Of a stretch of DNA of 17,124 nucleotides, positions 1-9,533 are shown in pieces. The stretch comes from UBA2256 sp964453055 (lineage in GTDB: Bacteria > Spirochaetota > Spirochaetia > Treponematales > Rectinemataceae), in NCBI GenBank assembly GCA_964453055.1, contig CAYVOD010000039.1, forward strand, positions 1-17,124. Reading direction: 5' to 3'. The position numbers were made by a program, and so were the translations under genes. Every line of letters begins with the position of its first letter. Position 1 is the stretch's first letter. The notes under the pieces were generated by a model that saw nothing but the letters and a program-made list of their open reading frames with translations, did no database searches and had not been told where the DNA came from.

Positions 1-74
1 TGGGCGCTGAGGGGCTCGAACCCCCGACCTACTGGGTGTAAACCAGCCGCTCTGACCAACTGAGCCAAGCGCCC
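1..74 (-). tRNA. tRNA-Val, anticodon TAC
   Basis: On the minus strand the sequence folds into a full cloverleaf. The seven-base acceptor arms GGGCGCT and AGCGCCC pair perfectly. The D stem is GCTC/GAGC, the anticodon stem GCTGG/CCAGT has one G-T pair, and its loop TTTACAC places TAC as the anticodon, which reads valine codons. The T arm has the usual TTCGAAC loop. The total is 74 bases including discriminator A at position 1. Whether CCA is encoded cannot be told because the window ends there. Confidence 0.96.
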
Positions 75-79
75 TGAAC

Positions 80-106
80 ACGCTTCGGCGCGTCGCGCCA
101 AAGCGT
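80..106. repeat. Strong inverted repeat between the tRNA-Val gene and its promoter
   Basis: ACGCTT (80-85) pairs with AAGCGT (101-106), and GGCGCG (87-92) pairs with CGCGCC (94-99), with a single mismatch between the blocks and one central base. As RNA this gives a long GC-rich hairpin with a loop of about three bases. No T-run follows on either strand, so it is not a standard terminator. It lies where the 5' leader of the tRNA transcript is expected, and the predicted start point falls inside its first arm. It could be an operator, a processing signal or a leader structure. Confidence 0.7.
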
Positions 107-110
107 CAAG

Positions 111-139
111 AAAATAGCACACTTGACAACGAGGGTCAA
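111..139 (-). promoter_or_regulatory. Predicted sigma-70 type promoter for tRNA-Val
   Basis: Read on the minus strand, the -35 element is TTGACC (139-134), the spacer is 17 bp, and the -10 element is TATTTT (116-111). This predicts a start about 30 bases upstream of the mature tRNA. The promoter overlaps the ribosome binding site region of the divergent PfkB gene (GAGGG at 131-135), so transcription of the two may interfere. Confidence 0.6.
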
Positions 140-144
140 TACAG

Positions 145-1104
145 ATGAGTTTACACGGCATGGGCTTGGTCGCCGTCGGGCATGTTCTACTGGATTATAT
201 AGGTCAGGCTTACGGGGATGCAGCCTCGCTGATCGAACCATTTCCATCCCATACCCATGTCGATCCGGCCACAATGGCCGAAATCGTTAGGTCCCTGAGT
301 CGGGACAAAAAAAGCTTGTCCCGATGGCGCTCGGGCGGCGGCTCGGCCAATGCCGTCAAAGCTTGGGCTCGACTGGGGCTTCCCGCCAACCTCGTAGGTT
401 GCGTCGGAAGGGACGATGGCGCCGCTTTGCTAAGGCAAGAGCTCAGCGGGACCTTGCCGAACCAGGAAAGCGGGCAGGCCGGCATCGAGCCGATCCTGTT
501 CGAATCCGACAAACCGACGGGTCGATTCTGCCGTTTCGACACTCCCGGGGGCAAGAAAATAGTCGCCTCCCCAGCCGCAGCCAGGGATATACGCCGCTTC
601 GACATTCCTGAAAAACTCTTCGTCGAAGGCAGTATCCTGCATATCGACGGCTTGCTCATAGACAATCCGGCCTGGCTCGACAATATCGCGTCTAGGGCGA
701 TAGCCGCAGGCATGATCGTTTCTCTGGACGTCTCGACGCCCTTCAACGCGATGCGGCGGGGTGCTGAGATCGTCGAATTCGCTCTACGACGCTGCGATTT
801 CGTCTTCGCGAACGAGGCGGAATGGGGCGCTCTGTGCAGGGCTGCCCCTGGCGAGTTCTTCGCCGGCTCGGATACTGTATGGGTAGTCAAGCGCGGGGCG
901 GATGGCGCTTCGGCGCTGGAAAAGGGGCGCTGGATCGAGGAACCCGCGGCGCGGATATGCCGGCCAGAGGACGATATCGGCGCCGGGGACGCTTTCGCGG
1001 CGGGCTTCTTGGCCGCGCGCATGGAAGGCGAGGCGGCGGCCGGCTGCCTCGCAAGAGGGAACGAGAACGCCGCCCTTTTGCTTTCCGGGCGGATGCGGCC
1101 TTAG
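145..1104 (+). CDS. PfkB-family carbohydrate kinase
   Basis: Predicted cytoplasmic ribokinase-like sugar or nucleoside kinase of 319 residues, the usual family length. The N-terminal family signature is seen as a glycine-rich GGGSANAV stretch (about 64-71) followed by LVGCVGRDD (about 83-91). The C-terminal ATP/active-site signature DDIGAGDAFAAGF (276-288) contains the GAGD anion-hole motif, with Asp282 as the predicted catalytic base. Start: ATG 145 has GAGGG nine bases upstream; the in-frame ATG at 160 lacks a better site. The gene is divergent from tRNA-Val and 144 bases ahead of lon. The substrate cannot be read from sequence; adenosine, ribose, fructose and related sugars are all possible. 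It has no sugar transporter or dehydrogenase neighbours to narrow this. Family assignment is firm; specificity is unknown. Confidence 0.9.
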   Translation: MSLHGMGLVAVGHVLLDYIGQAYGDAASLIEPFPSHTHVDPATMAEIVRSLSRDKKSLSRWRSGGGSANAVKAWARLGLPANLVGCVGRDDGAALLRQELSGTLPNQESGQAGIEPILFESDKPTGRFCRFDTPGGKKIVASPAAARDIRRFDIPEKLFVEGSILHIDGLLIDNPAWLDNIASRAIAAGMIVSLDVSTPFNAMRRGAEIVEFALRRCDFVFANEAEWGALCRAAPGEFFAGSDTVWVVKRGADGASALEKGRWIEEPAARICRPEDDIGAGDAFAAGFLAARMEGEAAAGCLARGNENAALLLSGRMRP

Positions 1105-1110
1105 GCGAAA

Positions 1111-1128
1111 GCCAGGTGAACACTTGGC
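1111..1128 (+). repeat. Short imperfect hairpin after the PfkB kinase gene
   Basis: GCCAGGTGAACACTTGGC is a near-perfect palindrome starting six bases after the kinase stop codon. No clear T-run follows, so at best it is a weak terminator or an RNA 3'-end stabiliser. The rest of 1129-1176 shows nothing recognisable. Confidence 0.35.
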
Positions 1129-1176
1129 GCCGTTTACGGATCTTATTACATTCTAAGAGGCGGCTCATTATCCAGG

Positions 1177-1205
1177 ATGACGCGATAACAAAGTGATGCG
1201 ATAAT
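1177..1205 (+). promoter_or_regulatory. Candidate lon promoter
   Basis: ATGACG (1177-1182, four of six matches to TTGACA), a 17-bp spacer and GATAAT (1200-1205, five of six matches to TATAAT) form a plausible promoter 44 bases before lon. The heptamer GCGATAA occurs twice (1182-1188 and 1198-1204), so a protein binding site or a second -10 element is also possible. No CIRCE or HAIR heat-shock operator is visible. Confidence 0.4.
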
Positions 1206-1248
1206 CCGGCTAGGGTGTTCCGCCATTACAATAACGACAGGAGCAGCT

Positions 1249-3600
<2,352 letters not shown>

Positions 3601-3617
3601 TAAAATCCCGGGGCATA

Positions 3618-5777
3618 ATGAAGCTACCGGTGTTTTGCGGCAGGGATTGCGGGGGAGACGCCTGCCCGCTGCTCGCTCATCTCGAAGGCGGAAAAGTCGT
3701 CGGCATAAGCCACAATCCGGGGGCTGGGGATTTCCTCAAGGGCTGTCCTAAGGGTTTCGCCCTGCCGGCCCAGCACTATTCTCCTCAACGGATTAAAAGA
3801 CCTTTGTTACGAAAAGGTCCACGGGGAAGCGGCGGGTTTGTCGAAACCAGCTGGGACGACGCTCTTAACCTTATTGCCCGAAAGTTGCAGGCCTGCAGGT
3901 CGGACTACGGCGTCTCGTCGGTGCTCTGCCTTTCCAGCGCAGGCTCTACCGGTGGCTTGCACAACACCGAAAAATTGACGCTTCGCTTTTTGCGGGCTAC
4001 CGGCGGCTGCAGCTCGGTGAAGGGAAATTATTCCAGCAACGCGGCCGCCTACGCATTGAAAAAATCGCTAGGGTCCGATTATCCGCGATCGGGATTCGAT
4101 CCGGCTACGGTGGCCAAGGCAAAGCTGATCGTGCTTTGGGGAGCCAACGCGCTCGAGGCGAGGCTGGGCGCCGAATTGCCGGCCAGGCTCGTCCAGGCTT
4201 CGAAGAGCGGCGTGCCGGTCGTCTGCATCGATCCGCGGCGCACCAGCACCAGCCGAATCCTGGGCGCCGATTGGATGTCCATACTGCCCGGCACCGACAG
4301 CGCCATGATGTATGCCCTGCTCTATCTTTTTCTGCAATCCGGGGCGGTAGAAAAATCCTACCTCGATGCTCGGGTCGCCGGATTCGACGCTCTGGCTTCC
4401 TTCGTCCTGGGACGTATCGACGGACAGCCGAAGACCGCAGCATGGGCCCAGGAAATCTGCGGGGTGGACGCGAAGAAAATCGAAGAACTGGGCCGGCGTT
4501 GGATATCATCCAAGCCCGTCATGCTCATTCCCGGCTATTCCATCCAGAGAACAGAAAACGGCGAGGAAGCGATGCGCCTCTGCCTGGCCCTTCAGCTGGC
4601 CAGCGGCAATTTCGGGCTTCCCGGAGGTTCTACGGGATCCATCAACAACAAGCTTCCCGGCCCCAAGGTGGGAAGTCTTTCTGAAGGGCCGCCTGCCGAG
4701 GGCGAAGCCTCGATTCCCGTACTCCGCTGGCCTGACGCCATACTTGGCGAGTATCCACCCCTTAAAAATACAATCAGAGCGATCTATGCGGCGGGCGGGA
4801 ATTTCCTCAACCAGGGCGCGGATATTGAAAAAAATATCCGCGCGTTCAATTCCCTGGACTTCGCGGTCTGCCACGAGCTATTCATGACCCCTACCGCCCG
4901 ATACTGCGACGTGGTGCTTCCCGCCGCATCGCCCCTGCAGAAGGAAGACATCGGGATCCCCTGGGGAGGCAACTATCTCCTCTACAAGCCCCGGATACTG
5001 CCCATGGAAGGGATGGAACGTTCTGATTACGACATTTTTTCAGAGCTCGCCTCGCTCATGGGAGGCGAGGATGTGTTTACCGAGGGACTCTCCGAGTCCC
5101 AGTGGATCCACCGTTTTATCGCTGAATCTGAGATCCGGGATGTGGAAGCTTTTAAAAAATCGGGTATTTACTTAGGTCTGGAACAGGAGCGCTCCGGGCT
5201 AGAGGATTTTGCCGCCGATCCTGTAGGCAGGCCTCTCAAGACTGCATCGGGCAAGGTCGAACTGGAGAGCCCTCTGTGGAAAGGCTTCGCGAGCCTGGAT
5301 CGCGGAGTCCAGGATGGACGGCTACCACGTGCCAATTCTGCCGGTCTGGGCGCTGGCGAACAATCTCGACCATCGGCCGCGCTGCCGCGTTCCAACCCTT
5401 CCGGCTACTTCGATTTCCTTCTCATAAGCCCGAAAGAGCGACTGAGGGTGCATTCCCAGTGGGGTTATAGGCCGGAGCAAATCCTTCAGAGCCTTCTCGT
5501 CATGAACGATGCGGAGGCCGCAAAGCTCGGGCTCGCCGAAGGGCAGGAAATCGAGCTGTCATCCGCTTCCGGCTCGACGCGCATAAGGCTCTCTCTGAGT
5601 TCCGACATCATGCCTGGCGTGGTTTCCATCTACGAAGGCGGCTGGTGCAGGGACGAGAGGGGGAAGGCTGTGCCAGGGTCGGCTAACTATCTCACCTCGA
5701 CCCTGGGAACCAAAGAAAGCGTTTCCTGCGTGATGCACGGAATACCGGTCAGGCTGCGGTCCCTCGTTGGGGTTTAG
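3618..5777 (+). CDS. Molybdopterin oxidoreductase, DMSO-reductase family catalytic subunit
   Basis: Predicted molybdenum (or tungsten) bis-MGD enzyme of 719 residues. Four N-terminal cysteines, C7, C11 and C16 in the spacing Cx3Cx4C plus C43 in GCPKGF, are placed to bind a 4Fe-4S cluster. A KGNYSSN segment (135-141) sits where the metal-ligating residue lies in this family, suggesting a serine ligand as in DMSO/TMAO reductases; this is inference from motif position. IDPRRTSTS (204-212) and the C-terminal cofactor-binding domain (about 600-719, with EGGW and GSANYLTS) fit the family. No twin-arginine signal is present, so it should be cytoplasmic. No electron-transfer or membrane-anchor subunit is adjacent. 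Start: an in-frame GTG at 3597 overlaps the lon stop but has no binding site; ATG 3618, with GGGG just upstream, begins seven codons later and is preferred. Substrate unknown. Confidence 0.88.
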   Translation: MKLPVFCGRDCGGDACPLLAHLEGGKVVGISHNPGAGDFLKGCPKGFALPAQHYSPQRIKRPLLRKGPRGSGGFVETSWDDALNLIARKLQACRSDYGVSSVLCLSSAGSTGGLHNTEKLTLRFLRATGGCSSVKGNYSSNAAAYALKKSLGSDYPRSGFDPATVAKAKLIVLWGANALEARLGAELPARLVQASKSGVPVVCIDPRRTSTSRILGADWMSILPGTDSAMMYALLYLFLQSGAVEKSYLDARVAGFDALASFVLGRIDGQPKTAAWAQEICGVDAKKIEELGRRWISSKPVMLIPGYSIQRTENGEEAMRLCLALQLASGNFGLPGGSTGSINNKLPGPKVGSLSEGPPAEGEASIPVLRWPDAILGEYPPLKNTIRAIYAAGGNFLNQGADIEKNIRAFNSLDFAVCHELFMTPTARYCDVVLPAASPLQKEDIGIPWGGNYLLYKPRILPMEGMERSDYDIFSELASLMGGEDVFTEGLSESQWIHRFIAESEIRDVEAFKKSGIYLGLEQERSGLEDFAADPVGRPLKTASGKVELESPLWKGFASLDRGVQDGRLPRANSAGLGAGEQSRPSAALPRSNPSGYFDFLLISPKERLRVHSQWGYRPEQILQSLLVMNDAEAAKLGLAEGQEIELSSASGSTRIRLSLSSDIMPGVVSIYEGGWCRDERGKAVPGSANYLTSTLGTKESVSCVMHGIPVRLRSLVGV
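4816..4843. repeat. Perfect 11-bp inverted repeat inside the molybdoenzyme gene
   Basis: GCGCGGATATT (4816-4826) pairs perfectly with AATATCCGCGC (4833-4843) across a six-base A-rich loop. It lies within coding sequence for residues of about GADIEKNIRA. An arm this long is uncommon by chance inside a gene, but no function is implied by its position. Confidence 0.6.
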
Positions 5778-5801
5778 CGCCGCTAGCATACAGAATGAAA
5801 C

Positions 5802-7436
5802 CTAGAGCAGCTCTTTAGGCATCCAGCGCCCGTCCGAGAGCTCCAATTCGTAGGTCCCCCTGAGCAATCGCTCCAAGCCCTCATGCAGACCGGCCGCGGT
5901 CTTCCTGACATTTTCGGGCACGAGAGGATTGTCCAAGCCTAGGCCGCTGGTCAGCAGCGTATCGATGAGAAGCTTGGCGGCGAGAAAACGTTCGCTTTTT
6001 TTTACCGAAAAAACGGTGAAATCAGGGAGAAGCCCCATCACCTCCCAGGTTACCTGCTCGACTTGGGAATATCTGCCGACATCCTTGTCCTGATCGCTTA
6101 CCCGAAGCGGAAGGCGACGAGCGATCTCGTCTATCCTGGGAACCAGGTATTCGAGGTCGAAAATGCCCGTGGCGCAATTGAAGAGGCTTGATTCGGCTCC
6201 CTTCTCAAGGTCCCGAAGCGCTTCGATCGAAATGGCTGGGCCGATGTCGGCGACTGTCCAGCGGCCCAGCCCGTCCTCCACCAGAACCCCGCCCTTTAGA
6301 TCTAGGGAGCTTCGCCTGGAAAACTCGAAGCCGGCGGGGCTTCCAGAAAGCGCCAAGACCCCCAATTCGACCGTATCGATGGTGTAGCCGAGATTATCAA
6401 CGTTTCCCAGGTATGCGTAACGAATGCCCTGACTCCGAAGCCGGACGAAGACATCCTTGAGAACCTTGAAACACTGGCCATGGCCTCCCGGAAGAGGAAG
6501 ACTCGTATTTTCCCTTCCGAAGGCGCGGTCGAAAATTCTTCGAGGCTGTCCTTCGGAAGAATGCGTATAGGCGCAGATAAGCGGCTGGACCCCGCTTTCC
6601 CACTTCGCCGGTTCAATGTCCAGGATCGAAGCTAGGCGGCGTACATAGTCCGATGCCTCCGCTCTCCGGTAATCGTCTTCCAGGATCTCGTGGGTCGCGG
6701 GGCTGGTCATCTGGTAGAGGGGGATTATTTCCTCTTGCTGTGCCGGCCGGTAGGCCTTCTCTCCGGCCGGCCCAGGGCTGAAAAGTGTTTTTCTCTCTTT
6801 CTTTCTGGATTTCTTGACCGCCAGGAGGCGCTGGCGCATTTTAAGCTCGAGAAAGGAGGGCCCCGGGCTCCCATCAGGATTGATGAAGGCTGGGGCGCTG
6901 CCCTTGGGGCGTCCGCGGCACCTGGAAGCCAGGCGCTCGAAGGGATATTTCACCGCATCGAAGACCGCTTCGCCTAGGCTCAGGTTTTTCTTCGCGTCCG
7001 CGTAACTGGTCGCTGAGCCGCCATTAAGAACCCCGTAGGCGGTGTGGGGAAGAATGGCCTTTCCTATGGCTGAAAGCTGCCCTCGCGTAAAAGCCGCAAG
7101 ATGCTTCGAGCCTCGTGCTTTTTCCCGGGATACACCCTCGTGAAGTTTCAGGCCGAAGCCAGCGAGCCTGGCCGCCGCGGCCTCGAACTCCACGAAAAGC
7201 AAGGGATCCTCGCCTCCACGATCGCTATCCTCCAGGTGAACGATCCGAGGATCGTCCAGGGCAGGCAGTGAGCGTATCCCAGGATTCTTATCGCCGGCGG
7301 CCAGGCTCTCGTTTAGCCCCTGGAGCGTCTCGAGACTCAAGGAGATATCGATGTTCTTATTTTCCATGTCCGCCCGCAGGGCGGCGGATATGCGAGGGAA
7401 TCCTGCGGTCCCCCGGGTTTCAGGCATGTTTTGCAT
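5802..7436 (-). CDS. UDPGP-family UTP--sugar-1-phosphate uridylyltransferase
   Basis: Predicted to transfer UMP from UTP to a sugar-1-phosphate, most likely glucose-1-phosphate given the operon, in the cytoplasm. It resembles the UDPGP family rather than the short bacterial GalU family. Visible motifs in the 544-residue form are the nucleotide loop LNGGSATS (137-144) followed by an AKK, PGGHGQ (316-321), GNVDNLG (344-350) and FN at 419-420. The loop departs from the usual NGGLGT form, having Ser-Ala in place of Leu-Gly. Start: an upstream TTG at 7451 is possible, but ATG 7436 has GGGAG (7449-7445) eight bases before it and is preferred. It overlaps the end of glucokinase by 17 bases, which implies translational coupling. 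Last gene of the operon; no terminator is seen in the 24 bases to the convergent molybdoenzyme gene. An N-acetylhexosamine-phosphate substrate remains possible. Confidence 0.82.
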   Translation of the reverse strand: MQNMPETRGTAGFPRISAALRADMENKNIDISLSLETLQGLNESLAAGDKNPGIRSLPALDDPRIVHLEDSDRGGEDPLLFVEFEAAAARLAGFGLKLHEGVSREKARGSKHLAAFTRGQLSAIGKAILPHTAYGVLNGGSATSYADAKKNLSLGEAVFDAVKYPFERLASRCRGRPKGSAPAFINPDGSPGPSFLELKMRQRLLAVKKSRKKERKTLFSPGPAGEKAYRPAQQEEIIPLYQMTSPATHEILEDDYRRAEASDYVRRLASILDIEPAKWESGVQPLICAYTHSSEGQPRRIFDRAFGRENTSLPLPGGHGQCFKVLKDVFVRLRSQGIRYAYLGNVDNLGYTIDTVELGVLALSGSPAGFEFSRRSSLDLKGGVLVEDGLGRWTVADIGPAISIEALRDLEKGAESSLFNCATGIFDLEYLVPRIDEIARRLPLRVSDQDKDVGRYSQVEQVTWEVMGLLPDFTVFSVKKSERFLAAKLLIDTLLTSGLGLDNPLVPENVRKTAAGLHEGLERLLRGTYELELSDGRWMPKELL

Positions 7437-8544
7437 CCGCGCCGCTCCCAAGCTGGACGGCGGCGTTGGCTGCTCCCAGGAGCGATATCGAATAGTCCCG
7501 AACCAACATTACAGGCAGCTCGGCCAGGTATTTCCGCATGTGGGGTGAGTAGTTCCGCTCGAAAACGCGCATGAAGCGGTGATTTTCAAGAAGGAAGGCC
7601 TCATTCTTGGAGGAAATGCCTCCAGCCAGATAAATTCCCGCCGAGGGCAGGAAAACCGAAGCCAGGTCCGAAACCTTGGCGGCGTAAAAGCTGGCGAAAA
7701 GTTCCATGGTCAGATAACAACGAGGGCTTTTGCCGATCGACTTTGCGATTTCCGCCGGCCTCTCCTCATCCTGAAGCTTCAGGATCGCCTCATCGATTGA
7801 AGGACCTTTTTCCGAGCCTAAAGCAAAGGGCAACGCATAGGATTCGGCCATCCCGGGATCGAACCGCGAGCTGCCGAGAAACGAAAATATCGAGGAGATT
7901 CCTTGGCCGGAAGCGGCCAACTCGGCTCCCGGCGCGTAGGAGAGCTTGTCAGAAAGCCAGCGATGATAGGCGTAACTTAGATCGTCCCAGCAGCTAAGCT
8001 CCGAATGCCCGCCCTCGGAAGGAAAGGCGACGCAGCGGCCGTTTTTTTGTTTCAGGAGAAAACCCACGCCCAAGCCTGTCCCGGCCCCGACAACCAAGGC
8101 CAGTCCTTCCCTCGAAATCGATGGAAGGCTGCCGTCGCAATGGGGCAGCTTAACGATTTTTTCGGGATCGTCGGGGTCGAGGAGAGGAATGGCATAAGAA
8201 ATCGCACCGAAATCGTTGATTAAAATCACCGGGAGCCCGAAGCGTTCCTCGAGTTCCGAAGCGCTGATGTCCCAGGGCGCGTTGGTAAGTCTGATCTTCC
8301 CGTCTCGCACCGGGCCGGCGCCCGATATGCAGCAAATGTCAGGAGCCTCCTCGATTCCCTTTTCTCGAGCCTGGAAGAGAAGGGTTCCTATCGGCCTCGC
8401 CAGGGAAGTCTCTTGCCTGGTGGAAAATCGAAGGGAGAGTAGGATGTTGAATCTTTTGCCCGTCTTTCGGACAAGAGCCAGGTTGGTATTGGTGCCGCCG
8501 ATGTCACCGGCGATTATCACCGAAGGCGTTCCCCTGCCGCTCAT
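7420..8544 (-). CDS. glk: Glucokinase
   Basis: Phosphorylates glucose to glucose-6-phosphate using ATP, in the cytoplasm. The 374 residues exceed the roughly 320 of E. coli Glk because of insertions in the second half. The N-terminal phosphate-binding motif GDIGGTNTNLALV (13-25) is clear. IND with Asp111 in INDFGAISYAI corresponds to the catalytic Asp of Glk-family enzymes. VGAGTGLGVGFL (152-163) and PSEGGHSEL (175-183), with Glu177 and His180, match the sugar-binding motifs. ROK-type zinc-binding cysteines are not present, so this is the Glk rather than the ROK family. ATG 8544 follows the peptidase stop by 16 bases, with a G-rich binding site AGGTGGGG in between. Its 3' end overlaps the uridylyltransferase start. 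A different aldohexose substrate is possible but less likely. Confidence 0.9.
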   Translation of the reverse strand: MSGRGTPSVIIAGDIGGTNTNLALVRKTGKRFNILLSLRFSTRQETSLARPIGTLLFQAREKGIEEAPDICCISGAGPVRDGKIRLTNAPWDISASELEERFGLPVILINDFGAISYAIPLLDPDDPEKIVKLPHCDGSLPSISREGLALVVGAGTGLGVGFLLKQKNGRCVAFPSEGGHSELSCWDDLSYAYHRWLSDKLSYAPGAELAASGQGISSIFSFLGSSRFDPGMAESYALPFALGSEKGPSIDEAILKLQDEERPAEIAKSIGKSPRCYLTMELFASFYAAKVSDLASVFLPSAGIYLAGGISSKNEAFLLENHRFMRVFERNYSPHMRKYLAELPVMLVRDYSISLLGAANAAVQLGSGADAKHA

Positions 8545-8560
8545 ATTCGTCGCCCCACCT

Positions 8561-9379
8561 TTAAAAGACGATATCAGCTATTTCGTAGTTGCGCAGGAAC
8601 CTGGCTTGGGATGCTTCGTAGATTTCCAAATGCAAATGCTCTCCATGGCCGGGCTTCCTGGCGTTGACTCCGGTGTTCCCCCCGTGTCCCAGGGGATAGC
8701 CAGCGGGAATCAAAGCGCCGGGACGGACCATTATATCGTGGAGATGGAAGTAAAGATAATATCTGCTCTGCCTGGGCGCGTAGAGGATCACGCCGTTGCC
8801 CGCCTTGGGAGTGATACCTCCGGAATTGTATTCGGACAGTTCTTCGCCGCCACGCCAGTCTGAACTCGTGCCCAACACTATCGAGTCGGTGAGAGAGAAA
8901 AGGAGTGGACCTTTCTCAAGGCCGGTTATTGGATTTGTCTCTACGTCTTGGAGGAAGATATCCAAAGCGAAGGTGTGGGAATAATCATACTCGGATTCTC
9001 TGGGTTTGGAGGATAGGCGGGGAAGGGTAATGCCCCCTGTATAGCCGGCTGCCTCCTCCGCAGCCTTGACAGGATCGCCAACCCTGCCGCCGGAAGCCAG
9101 GGCCTGTGCGAAACCTTCGAAAAGGGCTTCATAAAGGCCTCTAAGAGGCTTCATTTGTGGCACCAGCTCGACGACATTCTGGTAGTAATCGCCAGCGGGG
9201 CCTTCCTCGGCAGCGTATTCTCGATAATCGTCCACATCCCTGTCCCTGGCGAGCATGGCCAGGATGGCCGAAGTGCTTGGAAGGACTGAGGCGATCTGAC
9301 GCTCCGGGTTTTTGCCCGCGTGAATGGTCTTTTCGACTAAAGCGACGCCGAGGGCTTTCGCGTTCTTGCCGCCCAGGGA
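8561..9379 (-). CDS. M23-family (LytM-like) zinc metallopeptidase, partial
   Basis: C-terminal 272 residues of a protein interrupted by the run of N. It ends in a peptidase M23 domain (about residues 125-262 of this fragment). The metal ligands are recognisable: His135 and Asp140 in SHTFALD, and the HLH motif (248-250) in GHGEHLHLE. YFHLHDIMVRPG (210-221) and GHGGNTGVN (231-239) are typical M23 strands. These enzymes cut peptidoglycan cross-bridges or stems, normally outside the cytoplasm. The first ligand pair has four intervening residues rather than the three of LytM, a variant spacing. The part before the domain (about 1-120) is helical and unrecognised. A signal peptide cannot be judged because the N-terminus falls in the gap. 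It sits between the exonuclease and glucokinase genes in one operon. Confidence 0.82.
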   Translation of the reverse strand, partial: SLGGKNAKALGVALVEKTIHAGKNPERQIASVLPSTSAILAMLARDRDVDDYREYAAEEGPAGDYYQNVVELVPQMKPLRGLYEALFEGFAQALASGGRVGDPVKAAEEAAGYTGGITLPRLSSKPRESEYDYSHTFALDIFLQDVETNPITGLEKGPLLFSLTDSIVLGTSSDWRGGEELSEYNSGGITPKAGNGVILYAPRQSRYYLYFHLHDIMVRPGALIPAGYPLGHGGNTGVNARKPGHGEHLHLEIYEASQARFLRNYEIADIVF

Positions 9380-9479
9380 NNNNNNNNNNNNNNNNNNNNN
9401 NNNNNNNNNNNNNNNNNNNNNNNNNNNNNNNNNNNNNNNNNNNNNNNNNNNNNNNNNNNNNNNNNNNNNNNNNNNNNNN
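9380..9479. other. Assembly gap of exactly 100 N
   Basis: One hundred consecutive unknown bases lie within the M23 peptidase gene. A run of exactly 100 is the common placeholder for a gap of unknown size, so the true distance, the reading frame across it and any missing gene segment are undetermined. The open frame running through it is an artefact of treating N as coding. Confidence 0.97.
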
Positions 9480-9520
9480 GGAGGGCTGAGCGCGTTAAAA
9501 GCCTGAATGCTGAACTTCAC
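9480..9520 (-). CDS. Probable 5' end of the M23 peptidase gene (partial)
   Basis: A GTG at 9520 has GGAG six bases upstream (9530-9527) and begins a short frame, read as MKFSIQAFNALSP, that runs into the gap. It starts 13 bases after the exonuclease stop. A start at ATG 9568 inside the exonuclease gene is possible but lacks a good binding site. No hydrophobic signal segment is visible in the 13 residues before the gap. That this stub and the fragment at 8561-9379 are the same gene is likely from strand and spacing, but not shown. Confidence 0.5.
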
Positions 9521-9533
9521 AGGTTTCTCCGCA

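Noticed and set aside
210..1022. A 270-codon open frame on the minus strand opposite the PfkB kinase gene
   Set aside because: It is a shadow frame produced by codon bias of a GC-rich gene; the plus-strand frame carries full kinase motifs, and the opposite frame encodes a low-complexity Ser/Pro/Arg-rich sequence with no recognisable motif.
3799..3819. GACCTTT/AAAGGTC hairpin early in the molybdoenzyme gene
   Set aside because: Seven-base arms inside a coding sequence with no T-run and no nearby gene boundary; expected to occur by chance.
3886..3897. TGCAGGCCTGCA perfect palindrome in the molybdoenzyme gene
   Set aside because: A 12-bp symmetric restriction-site-like sequence in coding DNA; no loop and no positional sign of regulation.
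5046..5069. CTCGCCTC/GAGGCGAG inverted repeat in the molybdoenzyme gene
   Set aside because: Short arms in GC-rich coding sequence, consistent with chance.
5778..5801. Possible terminator between the convergent molybdoenzyme and uridylyltransferase genes
   Set aside because: Only 24 bases with no stable stem and no T-run on either strand.
5996..6003. Run of eight T (A8 in the sense strand) in the uridylyltransferase gene, a possible slippage or phase-variation site
   Set aside because: It encodes Lys-Lys in a continuous frame, the frame is open on both sides, and eight A residues are common in such genes; only read-level length variation would make it interesting.
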